Source of the DNA: Brevibacterium sp. CS2
GTDB lineage: Bacteria; Actinomycetota; Actinomycetes; Actinomycetales; Brevibacteriaceae
Length of the DNA: 64,000 bases
Direction of reading: 5' to 3'
NCBI RefSeq assembly: GCF_005280295.1
Contig: NZ_CP040020.1
Coordinates: forward strand, 124,001-188,000
A program made the translations under genes and the position numbers. The notes beneath the pieces were generated by a model. That model was not told where the DNA came from. It saw nothing but the letters and a program-made list of their open reading frames with translations, and made no database searches. Positions 36,087-44,394 of this stretch are shown here, piece by piece. The number at the start of each line of letters is the position of its first letter. The stretch's first letter is position 1.

Positions 36087-38577
36087 CGGTGCCGTCCCGG
36101 GTGTCTCCGGCGGCGCCGACGCTCGCCGGGGTGCGCGGATCGACGTGCTCGGACGGCGCGTTGGTGCCGGCCGAGCCGCCGATCGTGATGCCGAGTGCGG
36201 AGAGCATCTCATCGGCGGTGTCGGCGCCCAGCGAGCGGGCGGCATGGCGCACCTCGGCGCGGGTGACCTCGGCGCTGCGGCGGGGCAGGCTCGCCATCCG
36301 GCTGACGCGCTGGAGGCGGCCGGCGTCGTCGGCCATGACCCCGGTGATGCTCAGCGAGTGGCCGTCGATCTGCGCGAGCGCGCCGATCGGGGCGGAGCAG
36401 CCGGCCTCGGCGCGGGACAGCACGGCGCGCTCGCACATCACCGCGAGCGCGGTCGCCTCGTCGTGGATCGAATCGAGGGCGCGGCGCACCTCGGCGTCGA
36501 ACTCGCCGAGGTCGGAGTCGACCGAGCGGCACTCGATCGCGAGCGCGCCCTGGCCGGGGGCCGGGAGCATGACGGAGGAATCGATGACGTCGGTGACCTC
36601 GGCGAGCCGGCCGAGCCGGCGGATGCCCGCGGCGGCGAGCACGACGCCGTCGATCCGGCCCTCGGTGACGTGGCGGATGCGGGTGTCGACGTTGCCGCGC
36701 ACCCCGCGCACCTCGATGTCGGGGCGGGCGGCGCGCAGCTGGGCGGCCCGGCGCGGCGAGCCGGTGCCGACGATCGACCCGGCGGGCAGCTCGGACAGAG
36801 CGAGTCCGTCGCGGGCGATGAGGACGTCGGAGGGGTCGACGCGCGGCGGCACCGCGGCGAGCTCGATGCCCGGCGCCGGCGCTGTCGGCAGATCCTTGAG
36901 CGAGTGCACGGCGACGTCGATCTTGCCGGTGAGGAGCGCGGTGCGGACGGCGGACACGAACACCCCGGTGCCGCCCATCTGGGCGAGCGGGTTCATGTTG
37001 ACGTCGCCCTCGGTGACGACCTCGACGATCTCCACCCGCCAGCCGGTCTGCGCGGCGATCTGCTGGGCGATCGCAGTGGACTGGGAGCGGGCGAGCATCG
37101 ACCGGCGGGTACCGAGCCGCAGGGTGCGCCCGGTGGGCTTGGCCGGTTCGATGACGTCAAGCGTGTGGTCGGCGACGGGGCGCAGGCCGTCGGCGGGGAT
37201 GTAGTGGTTGTTCCGCGCGGTCACCGGAGGCACGCCGGGGGCGCTGACGGCGACCTTCGAGCGGTCGATGCCGTCGGCCTTGGGCTTGGCGGAGAGGTCG
37301 AACAGGGTGGTGAGCGCCGCGGCGTAGTCGACCTCGGAGTCGCCGGCGGAGAGCTCCTTGACCTTGACGGTGGGCGTGTGGATGATCTTGTCCACCGCGC
37401 GGGCCATCGCCTTGCGGATCTCCGCAAGCGCCCTCTCGTCGACCTTCCCGGCGAGCTTCTTCTCCAGGCGCGCGTACTCGGAGTCGACGGTCGCCTCGGC
37501 CTGGGAGCGCAGCGCGCTCACCGTCGGGGCGATGCGGCGGGCCTCGCGGTGGGCGGCGAGGCTCTCCATCTCGGTGCGGATGATTCCGCGCACCTCGGTG
37601 ATGACGGACACGACGTCGGAGTCGGTGCGGTGGCCGGTGTCGGCGAACATCGCGGACAGGTCCTCGAGGCCGAGCAGGCGGATGTGCGGGAGCTCCTCGA
37701 CGTCGGGGGCGATGTCGTGGGGCAGCGCGAGGTCGATGAGGAACTTGTTGGGCTGGGCGTCGAGGTCCTGCTGCATGCCGGCGATGATCTGGTCCTGGCC
37801 GAGCACGGTGCCGCGGGAGCCGGTGACGGACACGACGAGGTCCGCATCGGCGATCTCGCGGGCGAGGGACTCCTCGTCGAGGGTGATCGCACGGCCGCCC
37901 ACGGGGGCGACGAGCCGTTCGGCGCGCTCGAGCGTCCGGTTGACCACGGTGATGCGTGCGACCCCGGCGCGGTGGAGGGTGGCGACGGTGAGCCCGGACA
38001 TCGCACCGGCCCCGACGACGAGCGCGTTCGCCTGCTCGAGCGGGCCGATGTGGGGCACCGCAGCGGCGAGCGCGGTGTCGAGGAGCGACTGGGACACGCT
38101 GTCGAGGGCGGTCTCGGAGTGGGCGCGCTTGCCGACGCGCAGCGCTTCCTGGAGGGCGCGGGACAGGTCGCCGGTGAGCGCCCCGGACTCCTGCGCGGAG
38201 GTGAACGACTGGCGGAGCTGGCCGAGGATCTGCGCCTCGCCGAGCGCCATCGAGTCGAGGCCGGCGGCGAGGGTGAGGAGGTGCTCCATCGCCTTGGTGT
38301 CGAAGTACACGTAGACGTGGTGGGCGAGCTCGTCCCAGGGCAGTCCGACCGCCTCGACGAGCGCGGAGCCGAGGTCGGCGAGACCGCCGTGGAAGGCCTC
38401 GACATCGGCGATGAGCTCGAGCCGGTTGCACGTGGCGAGAACGGTCGCCCCGCCGACGTACTTCCCCTCCCGGGCACGGCCGAGGAGGGCGTCGACCCCC
38501 GTCGCATCGAGGGCCAGCGCGTCGAGGACCGACATGGGCGCGGACCGGTGGGAGATTCCCAGGACGAGAAGGGTCAC
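36079..38577 (-). CDS. Glutamyl-tRNA reductase-porphobilinogen deaminase fusion (HemA-HemC)
   Basis: One uninterrupted frame of 832 residues containing two enzymes normally encoded separately. Residues 1-428 are HemA: GISHRSAPMSVL, the catalytic Cys50 in LATCNRLEL, GLDSMALGEAQILGQ, NADPH motif LVVGAGAMSGLTVATL and the C-terminal dimerisation helices. Residues about 484-800 are HemC: RTLRLGTRRSMLARSQS, DVAVHSLKDLPT, GTGSPRRAAQLR, RGNVDTRI, LPAPGQGALAIE and the dipyrromethane cofactor Cys727 in EAGCSAPIGA. The ~55-residue linker has no Met and no ribosome site, though GTG codons at 37222-37236 cannot be excluded as internal starts. GTG start, overlapping the rex stop by 4 nt. Confidence 0.88.
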   Translation of the reverse strand: MTLLVLGISHRSAPMSVLDALALDATGVDALLGRAREGKYVGGATVLATCNRLELIADVEAFHGGLADLGSALVEAVGLPWDELAHHVYVYFDTKAMEHLLTLAAGLDSMALGEAQILGQLRQSFTSAQESGALTGDLSRALQEALRVGKRAHSETALDSVSQSLLDTALAAAVPHIGPLEQANALVVGAGAMSGLTVATLHRAGVARITVVNRTLERAERLVAPVGGRAITLDEESLAREIADADLVVSVTGSRGTVLGQDQIIAGMQQDLDAQPNKFLIDLALPHDIAPDVEELPHIRLLGLEDLSAMFADTGHRTDSDVVSVITEVRGIIRTEMESLAAHREARRIAPTVSALRSQAEATVDSEYARLEKKLAGKVDERALAEIRKAMARAVDKIIHTPTVKVKELSAGDSEVDYAAALTTLFDLSAKPKADGIDRSKVAVSAPGVPPVTARNNHYIPADGLRPVADHTLDVIEPAKPTGRTLRLGTRRSMLARSQSTAIAQQIAAQTGWRVEIVEVVTEGDVNMNPLAQMGGTGVFVSAVRTALLTGKIDVAVHSLKDLPTAPAPGIELAAVPPRVDPSDVLIARDGLALSELPAGSIVGTGSPRRAAQLRAARPDIEVRGVRGNVDTRIRHVTEGRIDGVVLAAAGIRRLGRLAEVTDVIDSSVMLPAPGQGALAIECRSVDSDLGEFDAEVRRALDSIHDEATALAVMCERAVLSRAEAGCSAPIGALAQIDGHSLSITGVMADDAGRLQRVSRMASLPRRSAEVTRAEVRHAARSLGADTADEMLSALGITIGGSAGTNAPSEHVDPRTPASVGAAGDTRDGTDD

Positions 38578-39341
38578 TGCTGCTGCTCCGTTGTGTCTGC
38601 TGGTGCGTCGGTGTCTGTGCGTGCTCCGGCCGGGTCGGTGTCCGGCGCGGCCGAGTCGGCGTCCGGGGACTCCACGGAGGTGTAGTAGGCCAGCACCTGG
38701 AGCTCGGTGGCGAGGTCGACGTGCCGGACGCTGACCTCGGAGGGGACGGTGAGGACGACGGGGGCGAAGCTCATGAGCCCGCGCACCCCGGCGTCCACCG
38801 CGGCATCCGCGGCGGCCTGGGCGGAGGAGGCGGGGACGGCGATGACGATGAGCTCGATGCGCTCGGCGGCGACGACGCGGTGGATCTCGGCGACCGGGGC
38901 GACGGCGACGCCGCCGACGGTCGTGCCGATGACCGCGGGGTCGATGTCGAAGACGCCGTGGAGGGCGAAGCCTCGGTCGGGGATACCGGCGTAGTCGGCG
39001 AGGGCGGAGCCCAGGCGGCCGGCGCCGATGATGCCGATCCGGCGCGTCCGGTCGACGCCGAGGAACTCGCGGATGGTGGCGGCGAGCGCCGCGCAGTCGT
39101 AGCCGACACCGCGCCGTCCGGCGGACTCGAGGTGGCTGAGGTCGCGGCGCAGGATCGCGGACCGGACGCCGCACATTCCGGCGAGCTCCTCGCTCGACAC
39201 GGTGGGGACGCGCTCCGAGATGAGCGCCTCGAGTGCCTGGAGGTAGCCGGGCAGCCGACCCACCACCGGGGCGGGGACAGCGCGCGCGGGCATGCCGGGC
39301 CGGGATGCCGACCGGGGCACCGTATCCACCACCGAGCTCAC
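38574..39341 (-). CDS. rex: Redox-sensing transcriptional repressor Rex
   Basis: A 255-residue NADH-sensing repressor. The N-terminal winged helix contains RLPGYLQALEALISERVPTVSSEELA and SAILRRDLSHLE; the Rossmann domain has GIIGAGRLGSALADY and the family segment IELIVIAVPASSAQAAADAAVDAGVRG, with the domain-swapped C-terminal helix LATELQVLAYY. The last ~30 residues are disordered Asp/Ala/Thr. In Streptomyces Rex represses its own rex-hemACD operon according to NADH/NAD ratio, and the same gene order here suggests the same control. The GTG at 39341 abuts its AGGA sequence; a GTG at 39332 with AGGAG 8 nt away is an alternative start. Confidence 0.94.
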   Translation of the reverse strand: MSSVVDTVPRSASRPGMPARAVPAPVVGRLPGYLQALEALISERVPTVSSEELAGMCGVRSAILRRDLSHLESAGRRGVGYDCAALAATIREFLGVDRTRRIGIIGAGRLGSALADYAGIPDRGFALHGVFDIDPAVIGTTVGGVAVAPVAEIHRVVAAERIELIVIAVPASSAQAAADAAVDAGVRGLMSFAPVVLTVPSEVSVRHVDLATELQVLAYYTSVESPDADSAAPDTDPAGARTDTDAPADTTEQQQ

Positions 39342-39372
39342 TCCTGTTCCATGTGGTCGCCGGCGGCCGTGG

Positions 39373-39630
39373 TCATGGCCGGCGGGCGATGAGCGCGTCG
39401 ATCGCGCGGGCGAGCCGCTGCGGATCGACGCGGTAGAAGCTGTGCTGCCGGCCGTCGAGGAGGACCACCGGCACGTCCCAGCCGTACTTGTCGCGGAGAT
39501 CGGCGTCGGTGTCGACGTCGACCTCGGTGAGCGTGACGTCGCGGGAGGCGATCGCGGTCTGCACGTTCTCCCGCGCCGTCTCGCACAGATGGCAGTCCCG
39601 GCGGGTGAGGAACGTCAGCTCGACGCTCAT
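39373..39630 (-). CDS. Glutaredoxin-like protein
   Basis: An 85-residue thioredoxin-fold protein with the CxxC site in TRRDCHLCETAREN, the cis-Pro segment WDVPVVLLDG and a C-terminal helix RLARAIDALIARR. The family is often encoded first in actinobacterial rex-hem operons. It is probably a cytoplasmic thiol-disulfide protein with an undefined partner. Lies 31 nt upstream of rex on the same strand. Confidence 0.9.
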   Translation of the reverse strand: MSVELTFLTRRDCHLCETARENVQTAIASRDVTLTEVDVDTDADLRDKYGWDVPVVLLDGRQHSFYRVDPQRLARAIDALIARRP

Positions 39631-39673
39631 GCTCTGCTCCCTCGACGGCGCTGGGCCCGGACGGCAGTACGAA

Positions 39674-39699
39674 GCCCCGCCGGCGTCTCCGACGGGGGC
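39674..39699 (-). terminator. Hairpin after the bS22 gene
   Basis: On the minus strand GCCCC-GTCGG pairs with CCGGC-GGGGC across a short loop, with one bulged base and one wobble, followed by CTTCGT. It starts 22 nt after the bS22 stop and would separate this gene from the rex-hem run. Confidence 0.5.
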
Positions 39700-39720
39700 C
39701 CGAAACCGCGGACCAGCGGC

Positions 39721-39819
39721 TTACTTCTTGTTGCGGCGCTGGTGGCGGGTCTTGCGGAGAAGCTTGCGGTGCTTCTTCTTGGCCATACGCTTGCGACGCT
39801 TCTTGATGACAGAACCCAC
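39721..39819 (-). CDS. bS22-type mini ribosomal protein (AURKAIP1/COX24 domain)
   Basis: A 32-residue, extremely basic protein, MGSVIKKRRKRMAKKKHRK followed by LLRKTRHQRRNKK. It matches the actinobacterial AURKAIP1/COX24 family identified in mycobacterial ribosome structures as small-subunit protein bS22. It is expected to bind 16S rRNA in the 30S subunit. GTG start with GAGGAAA 4-8 nt upstream, TAA stop. A minus-strand TAGAAT box lies at 39887-39892. It is easily missed because of its size. Confidence 0.92.
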   Translation of the reverse strand: MGSVIKKRRKRMAKKKHRKLLRKTRHQRRNKK

Positions 39820-39886
39820 AGTGTTTCCTCACGGAGTCGAAATCCAGGTGAACACGCAGTGCGCACCTGCTGAACTGAACCGCTCG

Positions 39887-39892
39887 ATTCTA
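39887..39892 (-). promoter_or_regulatory. -10 box of the bS22 gene
   Basis: TAGAAT on the minus strand, about 68 nt before the bS22 start. The remainder of the 222-bp gap up to acuC shows no other feature. Confidence 0.5.
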
Positions 39893-40041
39893 TCGCTTCC
39901 CGGGGGAGAACCCCAAGTTCCCCGTCCCGGTGAGACGCACCCCACGCGGCGGGCGGGGCGCTCGGTGCGCCCCGAGCGGTGGGACAGGGGCGCCTCGGCG
40001 GCGGGGTGCGGCGGAGCAGCGGGGCGGCTCGGCTGCGGGCG

Positions 40042-41244
40042 TCAGTCGTAGTAGGCGTCGAGGCCGTAGAAGGGGAAGATGTTCTTCCGCGTCGACATCA
40101 CCGTGCGGTCGAGGTCGGACTCGGGGTCGAACCCCCCGGCCCAGGAGGCGAACATCCCGTCGTGGCCGTCGGTCATGACCTCCGGCGGGGTGACCCCGGC
40201 GATCGCGGTGACGTAGTCCTTCCAGCGCTCGGGCAGGGCGGTCGAGGGGACGATGTCGGCCCCGGCGGCGATCGCGACGAGGTTGACCCAGGCGCGCGGG
40301 ACGACGTCGACGAGCGCGTACCCGCCGCCGCCGGTCGCGAGCCACCTGCCCTCGGCGTAGTCGTCGGCGAGGTCGCGCACCCATTCGGCGGCGCGGCGCA
40401 TCGCATCGACGCTGAGCCGCAGGTGGGTGAGCGGGTCGAGGCGGTGACCGTCGCAGCCGTGCTGGGAGATCAGCACCTGCGGGCGGAACTCGCGGAGCAC
40501 GGCGGGCACGACGGAGTCGATCGCGCGCAGCCAGTCGGCGTCGTCGGTGCGCGGGGGCAGGGCGACGTTGACCGCCGAGGCGGAGGCGGAGAGCCCGCCG
40601 ATGTCGTTGGCGAAGCCGGTGCCCGGGAACAGGAAGCGGCCGTTCTCGTGGAGCGAGATCGTCAACACGCGGGGGTCGTCCCAGTAGAAGTTCTCCACCC
40701 CGTCGCCATGGTGGGCGTCGAGGTCGAGGTAGGCGATGCGCTCATAGCCCTCGGCGAGGAAGTGGTCGATCGCGCCGGCGAGGTCGTTGTAGACGCAGAA
40801 GCCGGCGGCGCGGCCCGGCATCGCATGGTGCATGCCGCCGCAGAAGTTCACTGCGCGCTCGTAGTTCCCGCCGGTGATCGCGCGAGCGGCTTCGACGCTG
40901 CCCTGGAAGATGCGGCCGGAGGCCTCGTGGATCTTCTCGAAGCGGGGCACGTCCTCGGTGCCGACGCCGTACTTCTGCGCGGTCGCCTCGTCGATCGAGC
41001 TCGAGCGCTCCGCGTCCTTGACCGCGTCGACGAACTCCTGCGAGTGGAGGCGGAGCAGGGTGGGCTCGTCGACCTCGGGGACGCCGGAGATGTGGACGCG
41101 GGCGTTGTCGAAGAGTCTGAAATCGGTGGCGAGCTTGGCCGTGAGGTCGAGGCGCAGCGGGTTCATCGGGTGCTCGGGCCCGAAATTGTACTCCGTGAAG
41201 GAGTCGTCCCAGATGACGAAAACGTCGGTCTCGCGCCTGCTCAT
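40042..41244 (-). CDS. acuC: Acetoin utilization/histone-deacetylase family protein
   Basis: A 400-residue zinc-dependent deacetylase. The core has FCGGMHHAMPGRAAGFCVYND with the tandem active-site His residues, YLDLDAHHGDGVENFYW with the zinc Asp/His ligands, and TGGGGYALVDVVPRAW with the late Gly-rich loop and Tyr. AcuC in Bacillus deacetylates acetyl-CoA synthetase; a similar protein-deacetylase role here is inferred. The ATG at 41244 is preceded by GGGGGA and a TACAGT box directly before that, so the message has little or no leader. Confidence 0.92.
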   Translation of the reverse strand: MSRRETDVFVIWDDSFTEYNFGPEHPMNPLRLDLTAKLATDFRLFDNARVHISGVPEVDEPTLLRLHSQEFVDAVKDAERSSSIDEATAQKYGVGTEDVPRFEKIHEASGRIFQGSVEAARAITGGNYERAVNFCGGMHHAMPGRAAGFCVYNDLAGAIDHFLAEGYERIAYLDLDAHHGDGVENFYWDDPRVLTISLHENGRFLFPGTGFANDIGGLSASASAVNVALPPRTDDADWLRAIDSVVPAVLREFRPQVLISQHGCDGHRLDPLTHLRLSVDAMRRAAEWVRDLADDYAEGRWLATGGGGYALVDVVPRAWVNLVAIAAGADIVPSTALPERWKDYVTAIAGVTPPEVMTDGHDGMFASWAGGFDPESDLDRTVMSTRKNIFPFYGLDAYYD

Positions 41245-41584
41245 TCCCCCACTGTAGCGCCGAATGCGAGCCGGGTCACTGTCGGTACCGGGTGGCGGCC
41301 GGTGTCGGTTCACAGTGGTGGCCGGTGTGGGTTCGGGGCAGTGGCCGGTGTCGGTTCGGGGGTGCGGGAGAGGTGGGACGGGGGTGATGCGGGGCGTCGG
41401 TCCGGCCGACGCGGGCGCTCCCCGGAACCGGGGCGGCACCCGGGCACCGCGGTGCGATGCCGCTGCCGGAGCGGGCAGGAAGTCCATGCCGTCGCTCCGT
41501 CTTCAAACCCAACCGAATGTTTAGTAGTCTTCAGTCACCCCCTGATCCACCCGATCCACTCCGACGACAAAGGTGTCCTCACGC
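41245..41584. other. 340-bp divergent gap with short tandem repeats
   Basis: No gene is supported. Its main feature is the GGCCGGTGTCGGTTC repeat at 41297-41357. The promoters of acuC (minus) and of the binding-protein gene (plus) must lie here; only the acuC -10 box is clear. Confidence 0.6.
41297..41357. repeat. Three direct repeats of a 15-bp core at 23-bp period
   Basis: GGCCGGTGTCGGTTC at 41297-41311 and 41343-41357, with a one-mismatch copy at 41320-41334. The exact 23-bp spacing (two helical turns) is noteworthy. Confidence 0.8.
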
Positions 41585-42859
41585 ATGAAGACCAGAACCC
41601 TTCCTCTCCTCGCACTCGCCTCCTCGAGCGCACTCGTTCTCAGCGGCTGCGCGGGCTCCGCCGGCAGCGGCGGAGGCGCAGGCTCCGGCGGGGGCGAGGG
41701 ATTCGAGTACGGCGCCTCGCAGGAGGAGGTCGACGCCGCGATCGCCGACCTCGAACCGGTGACGCTCAAGTACCAGCCGCCGGCAGCTTCGCAGAACTCG
41801 GTGATGGCTCCGGCCGCGCTCGGGTACAAGGAGTACATCGAGGAGCGCTCGGGCGGCAAGATCGAGATCGAGATCATCTGGGGCCAGGCCATCGCCGGGT
41901 ACGCGGAGGTCGACGATGCGCTGGCCGACGGCCGCCTCGACCTCGCCTACGATCTGCCGATCTACAACCCGAGCGACTACCCGTCGTTCGACGCCGCGGC
42001 GAAGTCCTTCTCCGGCGTGCCGATCTCGCCGATGACCGGTGAGATGGTGATGACCGCGGTCTCGGCGGACATCGGCTGGAGCTCGGAATCGCTGCTCGAG
42101 GAGTACGAGGCGCAGGGCGTCACTCCCCTGACCCCGATCGTGTCCTCGGGCGGCTACTACGCCGTGTGCGCCGAACCGGGCTCGCAGCCCGACGACTGGA
42201 AGGGCCGGCAGATCCGCGTCGCGAGCACCTCGCATCACGGCGTCGCCAACGCCCTCGGCGCCTCGCCGGTGTCGATGGAATACGTCGAGGTCTTCGAGGC
42301 GCTCCAACGCGGCACCGTGGACTGCACCTTCGCACAGCTGCTCCCCTCGGCGGAATCGGGGATCCTCGAGGTCGCCCCGAACATCTCCTACAGCACGGAC
42401 GAGGCGAGCATGTCCTCGCGCGCGGTCGGCGCCGAGCTCGCCGGGTCGAGCTTCGCGAACCTCCCGCTGGCCTACCAGCAGATCATCTTCGACGCGGCGG
42501 CCACCTCGTACTCCGGCTTCGTCGGGATCACGGCCGACGGCAATGCGGAGAGCGTGCGCCAGGCCAAGGAGGCCGGCGGTGAGATCGCGGTCTTCGACCC
42601 GGCGACCGAGGAGCTCATCAAGGAGGAGAACGCCCGGCAGCGCCAGGAGGTCGTGGACGGCGGCATCCTCGGCGAGGACATCGACGCCCGGGTCAGCGAG
42701 TCGATCGAGACCTGGAGCGGCGCGGTCGAGGAGCTCGGCTTCGAGGACGGCGGCTCATTCGAGGAGATGGACGAGTGGTGGGAGAGCGGCGAGGCCGACA
42801 TGGCCCCGATGGCCGAGCGCGTGTTCGAGGAGACCGCACTCCCCCACCGCCCGCAGTGA
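41585..42859 (+). CDS. TRAP-type (DctP) solute-binding lipoprotein, orphan
   Basis: A 424-residue secreted lipoprotein: signal MKTRTLPLLALASSSALVLS then the lipobox Cys in SGCAGSAG and a Gly-rich spacer. The mature part resembles DctP-family binding proteins (YKEYIEERSGGKIEIEIIWGQAI, DLAYDLPIYNP, DDWKGRQIRVASTSHH, EVFEALQRGTVDCTFAQ). DctP proteins capture organic acids for DctQM permeases, but no dctQ or dctM lies in the window. The ATG at 41585 gives a clean signal; a GTG four codons upstream is less likely. A strong terminator follows. The ligand is unknown. Confidence 0.85.
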   Translation: MKTRTLPLLALASSSALVLSGCAGSAGSGGGAGSGGGEGFEYGASQEEVDAAIADLEPVTLKYQPPAASQNSVMAPAALGYKEYIEERSGGKIEIEIIWGQAIAGYAEVDDALADGRLDLAYDLPIYNPSDYPSFDAAAKSFSGVPISPMTGEMVMTAVSADIGWSSESLLEEYEAQGVTPLTPIVSSGGYYAVCAEPGSQPDDWKGRQIRVASTSHHGVANALGASPVSMEYVEVFEALQRGTVDCTFAQLLPSAESGILEVAPNISYSTDEASMSSRAVGAELAGSSFANLPLAYQQIIFDAAATSYSGFVGITADGNAESVRQAKEAGGEIAVFDPATEELIKEENARQRQEVVDGGILGEDIDARVSESIETWSGAVEELGFEDGGSFEEMDEWWESGEADMAPMAERVFEETALPHRPQ

Positions 42860-42911
42860 TCGGGAGGTGACCGCCGGGCGGACACGTGCCCGTTGACCGT
42901 CCGCACGAACC

Positions 42912-42955
42912 GCCGACGCCCACCCGGAGCGCCATCGCTCCTGGTGGGCGTCGGC
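42912..42955 (+). terminator. Strong hairpin terminator after the binding-protein gene
   Basis: Arms GCCGACGCCCACC and GGTGGGCGTCGGC (13 bp) enclose a mismatch, a further GGAGCG/CGCTCC stem and a CCAT loop. It starts 52 nt after the stop codon and just before the ktrB promoter region. Confidence 0.85.
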
Positions 42956-42990
42956 ACTGTCTACACTGTCCCTATGAATGGACTGTCCCC

Positions 42991-44394
42991 GTGAACGGTC
43001 GCCGGCCGGCCTCCCCGTTCCGCGACCGGGTGCTCTCCCCCGGCCGGCGCCTCCGCGACTTCATCGACGAGGTCGCCGACGCCTCGCCCGCGCGCCTGGC
43101 GATGGTGTCGTTCCTCGGGGCGATCGCGATCTTCACCGCGCTCCTCTGCCTGCCGGTCGCCCATCGGAACCCCGAGGACTTCAGCTTCGCCGTCAGCCTG
43201 TTCGTCGCGGTCTCGGCGGTCTGCGTCACCGGCCTCTCCCCCGTGGTGACCGAGGAATACTGGTCGGATTTCGGCATCGGCGTCATCACCGCGGCCATCC
43301 AGGTGGGCGGCCTCGGCATCCTCACCCTCGCCTCGGTGCTCGGCATGGCCGTGTCGAAGAAGCTCGGGGTGCGGCAGCGCCTCATCGCCGCCCAGGCGAC
43401 GAACACCTTCCAGATCGGCCAGGTCGGCACCCTGCTGCGCACCGTGGTCTCGACGATCCTCATCGCCGAGGTCATCGTCGCCGGCCTCCTCCTGCCGTCG
43501 TTCCTCGGCAAGGGCGAGTCGATCGGCACCGCGATCTGGCACTCGGTGTTCTACGCGATCTCCTCGTTCAACAACGCCGGCTTCACCGTCCACCCCGGCG
43601 GGATGGAGCACTTCACGAACGACCCGTGGTTCCTCTCGGTGATCATGGTCTCGGTGTTCGTTGGCTCGCTCGGCTTCCCCGTCGTCCTCATGATCACCAT
43701 CGCGTGGAACCGGCCGCGGTCGTGGGACCTCCACACCAAGCTCACGCTCGCGACCTCGGCGATCCTCGTGTTCATCGGCTTCGTCATGCTCCTCTTCTTC
43801 GAGGCCTCGAACCCCCGTACCCTCGGCGCCGAGGGCCCGGGCCACACCGCCCTCGAGGTACTCTTCATGGCGGTCATGCCGCGCTCGGGCGGGTTCGCGA
43901 CGATGGAGATCGCGGACATGAATCAGACGAGCCATCTGCTCCTCGACGTGCTCATGTTCATCGGCGGCGGCTCCTCGTCGACGGCCGGGGGCATCAAGGT
44001 CACCACGCTCGCGGTGCTCGCCCTCGCCGCGCTGTCCGAGGCCCGCGGCCTCCAGGAGGTCACCGCGTTCCATCGCCGGATCGACCCGCCGGTCATCAAG
44101 GTCGCGATCTCGGTGACGCTCGCCGGCAGCGCGCTCGTGTTCGCCGGCACCCTCGCGATGCTCCACTTCACCCGGATGCCGCTCGACCTCGTGCTGTTCG
44201 AGGTGATCTCCGCCTTCGGCACGTGCGGCCTGAGCTCGGGGGTCACCGCCGAGGCACCGGACTCCGGCCTCTACGTGCTCAGCGTGCTCATGTTCCTCGG
44301 GCGGCTCGGTACGATTACGCTTGCCGCAGCGCTGTCGCAGCAGAACACGCGCCGGTTGTTCCGCTATCCGGAAGAGAGGCCGATCATTGGCTAG
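42991..44394 (+). CDS. ktrB: Potassium uptake channel subunit KtrB/TrkH family
   Basis: A 467-residue SKT-family membrane protein with four M1-P-M2 repeats. The selectivity-filter segments can be read in order: SAVCVTGLSPV, SSFNNAGFTVHP, PRSGGFATME and AFGTCGLSSGV, each with the filter Gly. The intramembrane gate loop IGGGSSSTAGGIKVTTL is also present. It conducts K+ with a KtrA ring. Start GTG 42991; TACACT (42963-42968) is a plausible -10 box. The downstream ktrA overlaps by 8 nt. Confidence 0.93.
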   Translation: MNGRRPASPFRDRVLSPGRRLRDFIDEVADASPARLAMVSFLGAIAIFTALLCLPVAHRNPEDFSFAVSLFVAVSAVCVTGLSPVVTEEYWSDFGIGVITAAIQVGGLGILTLASVLGMAVSKKLGVRQRLIAAQATNTFQIGQVGTLLRTVVSTILIAEVIVAGLLLPSFLGKGESIGTAIWHSVFYAISSFNNAGFTVHPGGMEHFTNDPWFLSVIMVSVFVGSLGFPVVLMITIAWNRPRSWDLHTKLTLATSAILVFIGFVMLLFFEASNPRTLGAEGPGHTALEVLFMAVMPRSGGFATMEIADMNQTSHLLLDVLMFIGGGSSSTAGGIKVTTLAVLALAALSEARGLQEVTAFHRRIDPPVIKVAISVTLAGSALVFAGTLAMLHFTRMPLDLVLFEVISAFGTCGLSSGVTAEAPDSGLYVLSVLMFLGRLGTITLAAALSQQNTRRLFRYPEERPIIG

